DNA from: Eutrophomonas brisbanensis
Lineage (GTDB): Bacteria > Pseudomonadota > Gammaproteobacteria > Burkholderiales > Eutrophovitaceae
Length of the DNA stretch: 64,000 nt
Direction: 5' to 3'
Assembly (NCBI GenBank): GCA_038141705.1
Contig: JAYQIQ010000004.1
Coordinates: 868,001-932,000, forward strand
Position numbers and translations under genes: made by a program. This document shows positions 63,850 through 64,000 of the stretch, in pieces. A model generated the notes under the pieces. That model was given only the letters and a program-made list of their open reading frames with translations. It searched no databases and had not been told where the DNA came from. Position 1 is the first letter of the stretch. Each line of letters starts with the position of its first letter.

Positions 63850-64000
63850 CTAATTCTTACGTAGCTTCTTGATAGCGGCTAGCTGGGCAGCCAGTGTTGC
63901 TAATTCTGCCTCGACGGTTGCTATCTCTTGTTTATCCGTAGCAGATCTCAACGCATCTTCTGCTCGCTTTTGCGCTTCCAATGCTTGGGCTTCATCAAGA
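63850..64000 (-). CDS. atpC: ATP synthase epsilon subunit, C-terminal part (cut by window edge)
   Basis: F1 epsilon subunit, an inhibitor and rotor part. Fifty residues are visible: LDEAQALEAQKRAEDALRSA, a helical middle and a C-terminal AAQLAAIKKLRKN, the normal antiparallel helix pair and family ending. The start is beyond the right edge. The rest of the atp operon is presumably to the right. Confidence 0.85.
   Translation of the reverse strand, partial: LDEAQALEAQKRAEDALRSATDKQEIATVEAELATLAAQLAAIKKLRKN

Noticed and set aside
1..64000. Mobile elements, CRISPR arrays, toxin-antitoxin or phage genes
   Set aside because: No transposase, integrase, regular short repeats or defence-type proteins were recognised; the region is mainly syntenic core with metabolic accessory genes.

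Overview
The window reads as chromosomal DNA of a free-living, Gram-negative, respiring bacterium, most likely a betaproteobacterium of moderate GC, possibly aquatic. The evidence is gene order and gene types. mreB-mreC-mreD-mrdA-rodA runs divergently from gatC-gatA-gatB, followed by pyrE and xthA. Type II homoserine kinase thrB lies beside polA. metX-metW, DUF971-ubiE-ubiJ-ubiB, phoB-phoR and zapB-zapA-6S RNA are also present. A BtuB-type receptor, an OprP-type porin, LptE and MsbA show an outer membrane. No insertion sequence, prophage, CRISPR array, tRNA or rRNA was seen.

Layout. 1-2.4 kb: a leftward housekeeping string (ferredoxin, hydrolase, hemJ, yggS, proC). 2.5-6.5 kb: a DHH phosphoesterase, an acr3-arsC arsenate detoxification pair and a phosphate-starvation porin. 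6.7-10 kb: ubiquinone genes ubiE-ubiJ-ubiB with DUF971. 10.1-12.2 kb: phoB-phoR. 12.2-19.3 kb: HIT protein, a 1285-residue FAD/Fe-S oxidoreductase, yqaA, a cytochrome c5, apaH and a PfkB kinase. 19.4-28.2 kb: the cell-shape operon and the divergent gatCAB operon. 28.2-36 kb: pyrE, xthA, ampG, metW-metX, lptE and leuS. 36-43 kb: phosphoribulokinase, uvrD, thrB and polA. 43-48.8 kb: accessory catabolic genes (cupin, amidohydrolase, metallo-beta-lactamase fold, TauD) and a SorAB-type sulfite dehydrogenase. 48.8-55.2 kb: msbA, a B12-riboswitch-controlled receptor, zapB-zapA, 6S RNA, EVE and TauE. 55.2-63.7 kb: one leftward eight-gene operon, livKHMGF-M20-carboxyltransferase-matB. The right edge holds the end of atpC.

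How the genes work together. Two promoters in the window, before phoB and before the OprP-type porin, share the same arrangement: two 7-bp PhoB-type repeats 11 bp apart, 10 bp, then TAATAT. The arsenate genes next to the porin fit a phosphate-scavenging lifestyle. TauD (possible sulfite producer), SorAB (sulfite to sulfate) and TauE (sulfite/sulfonate export) may form a dispersed organosulfonate route. The most unusual unit is the liv-M20-carboxyltransferase-matB operon. It looks like an uptake-hydrolysis-malonate pathway whose usual decarboxylase has been replaced by a short fused malonate-decarboxylase-like protein.

Caution on quality. Sixteen otherwise well-conserved genes are broken by a total of 19 single-base indels, 14 of them deletions and many in homopolymers. 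mreD also carries an in-frame TGA. Every corrected length equals the normal family length, so these breaks look like sequencing or assembly errors rather than decay. Such genes are given here as one CDS spanning the break.
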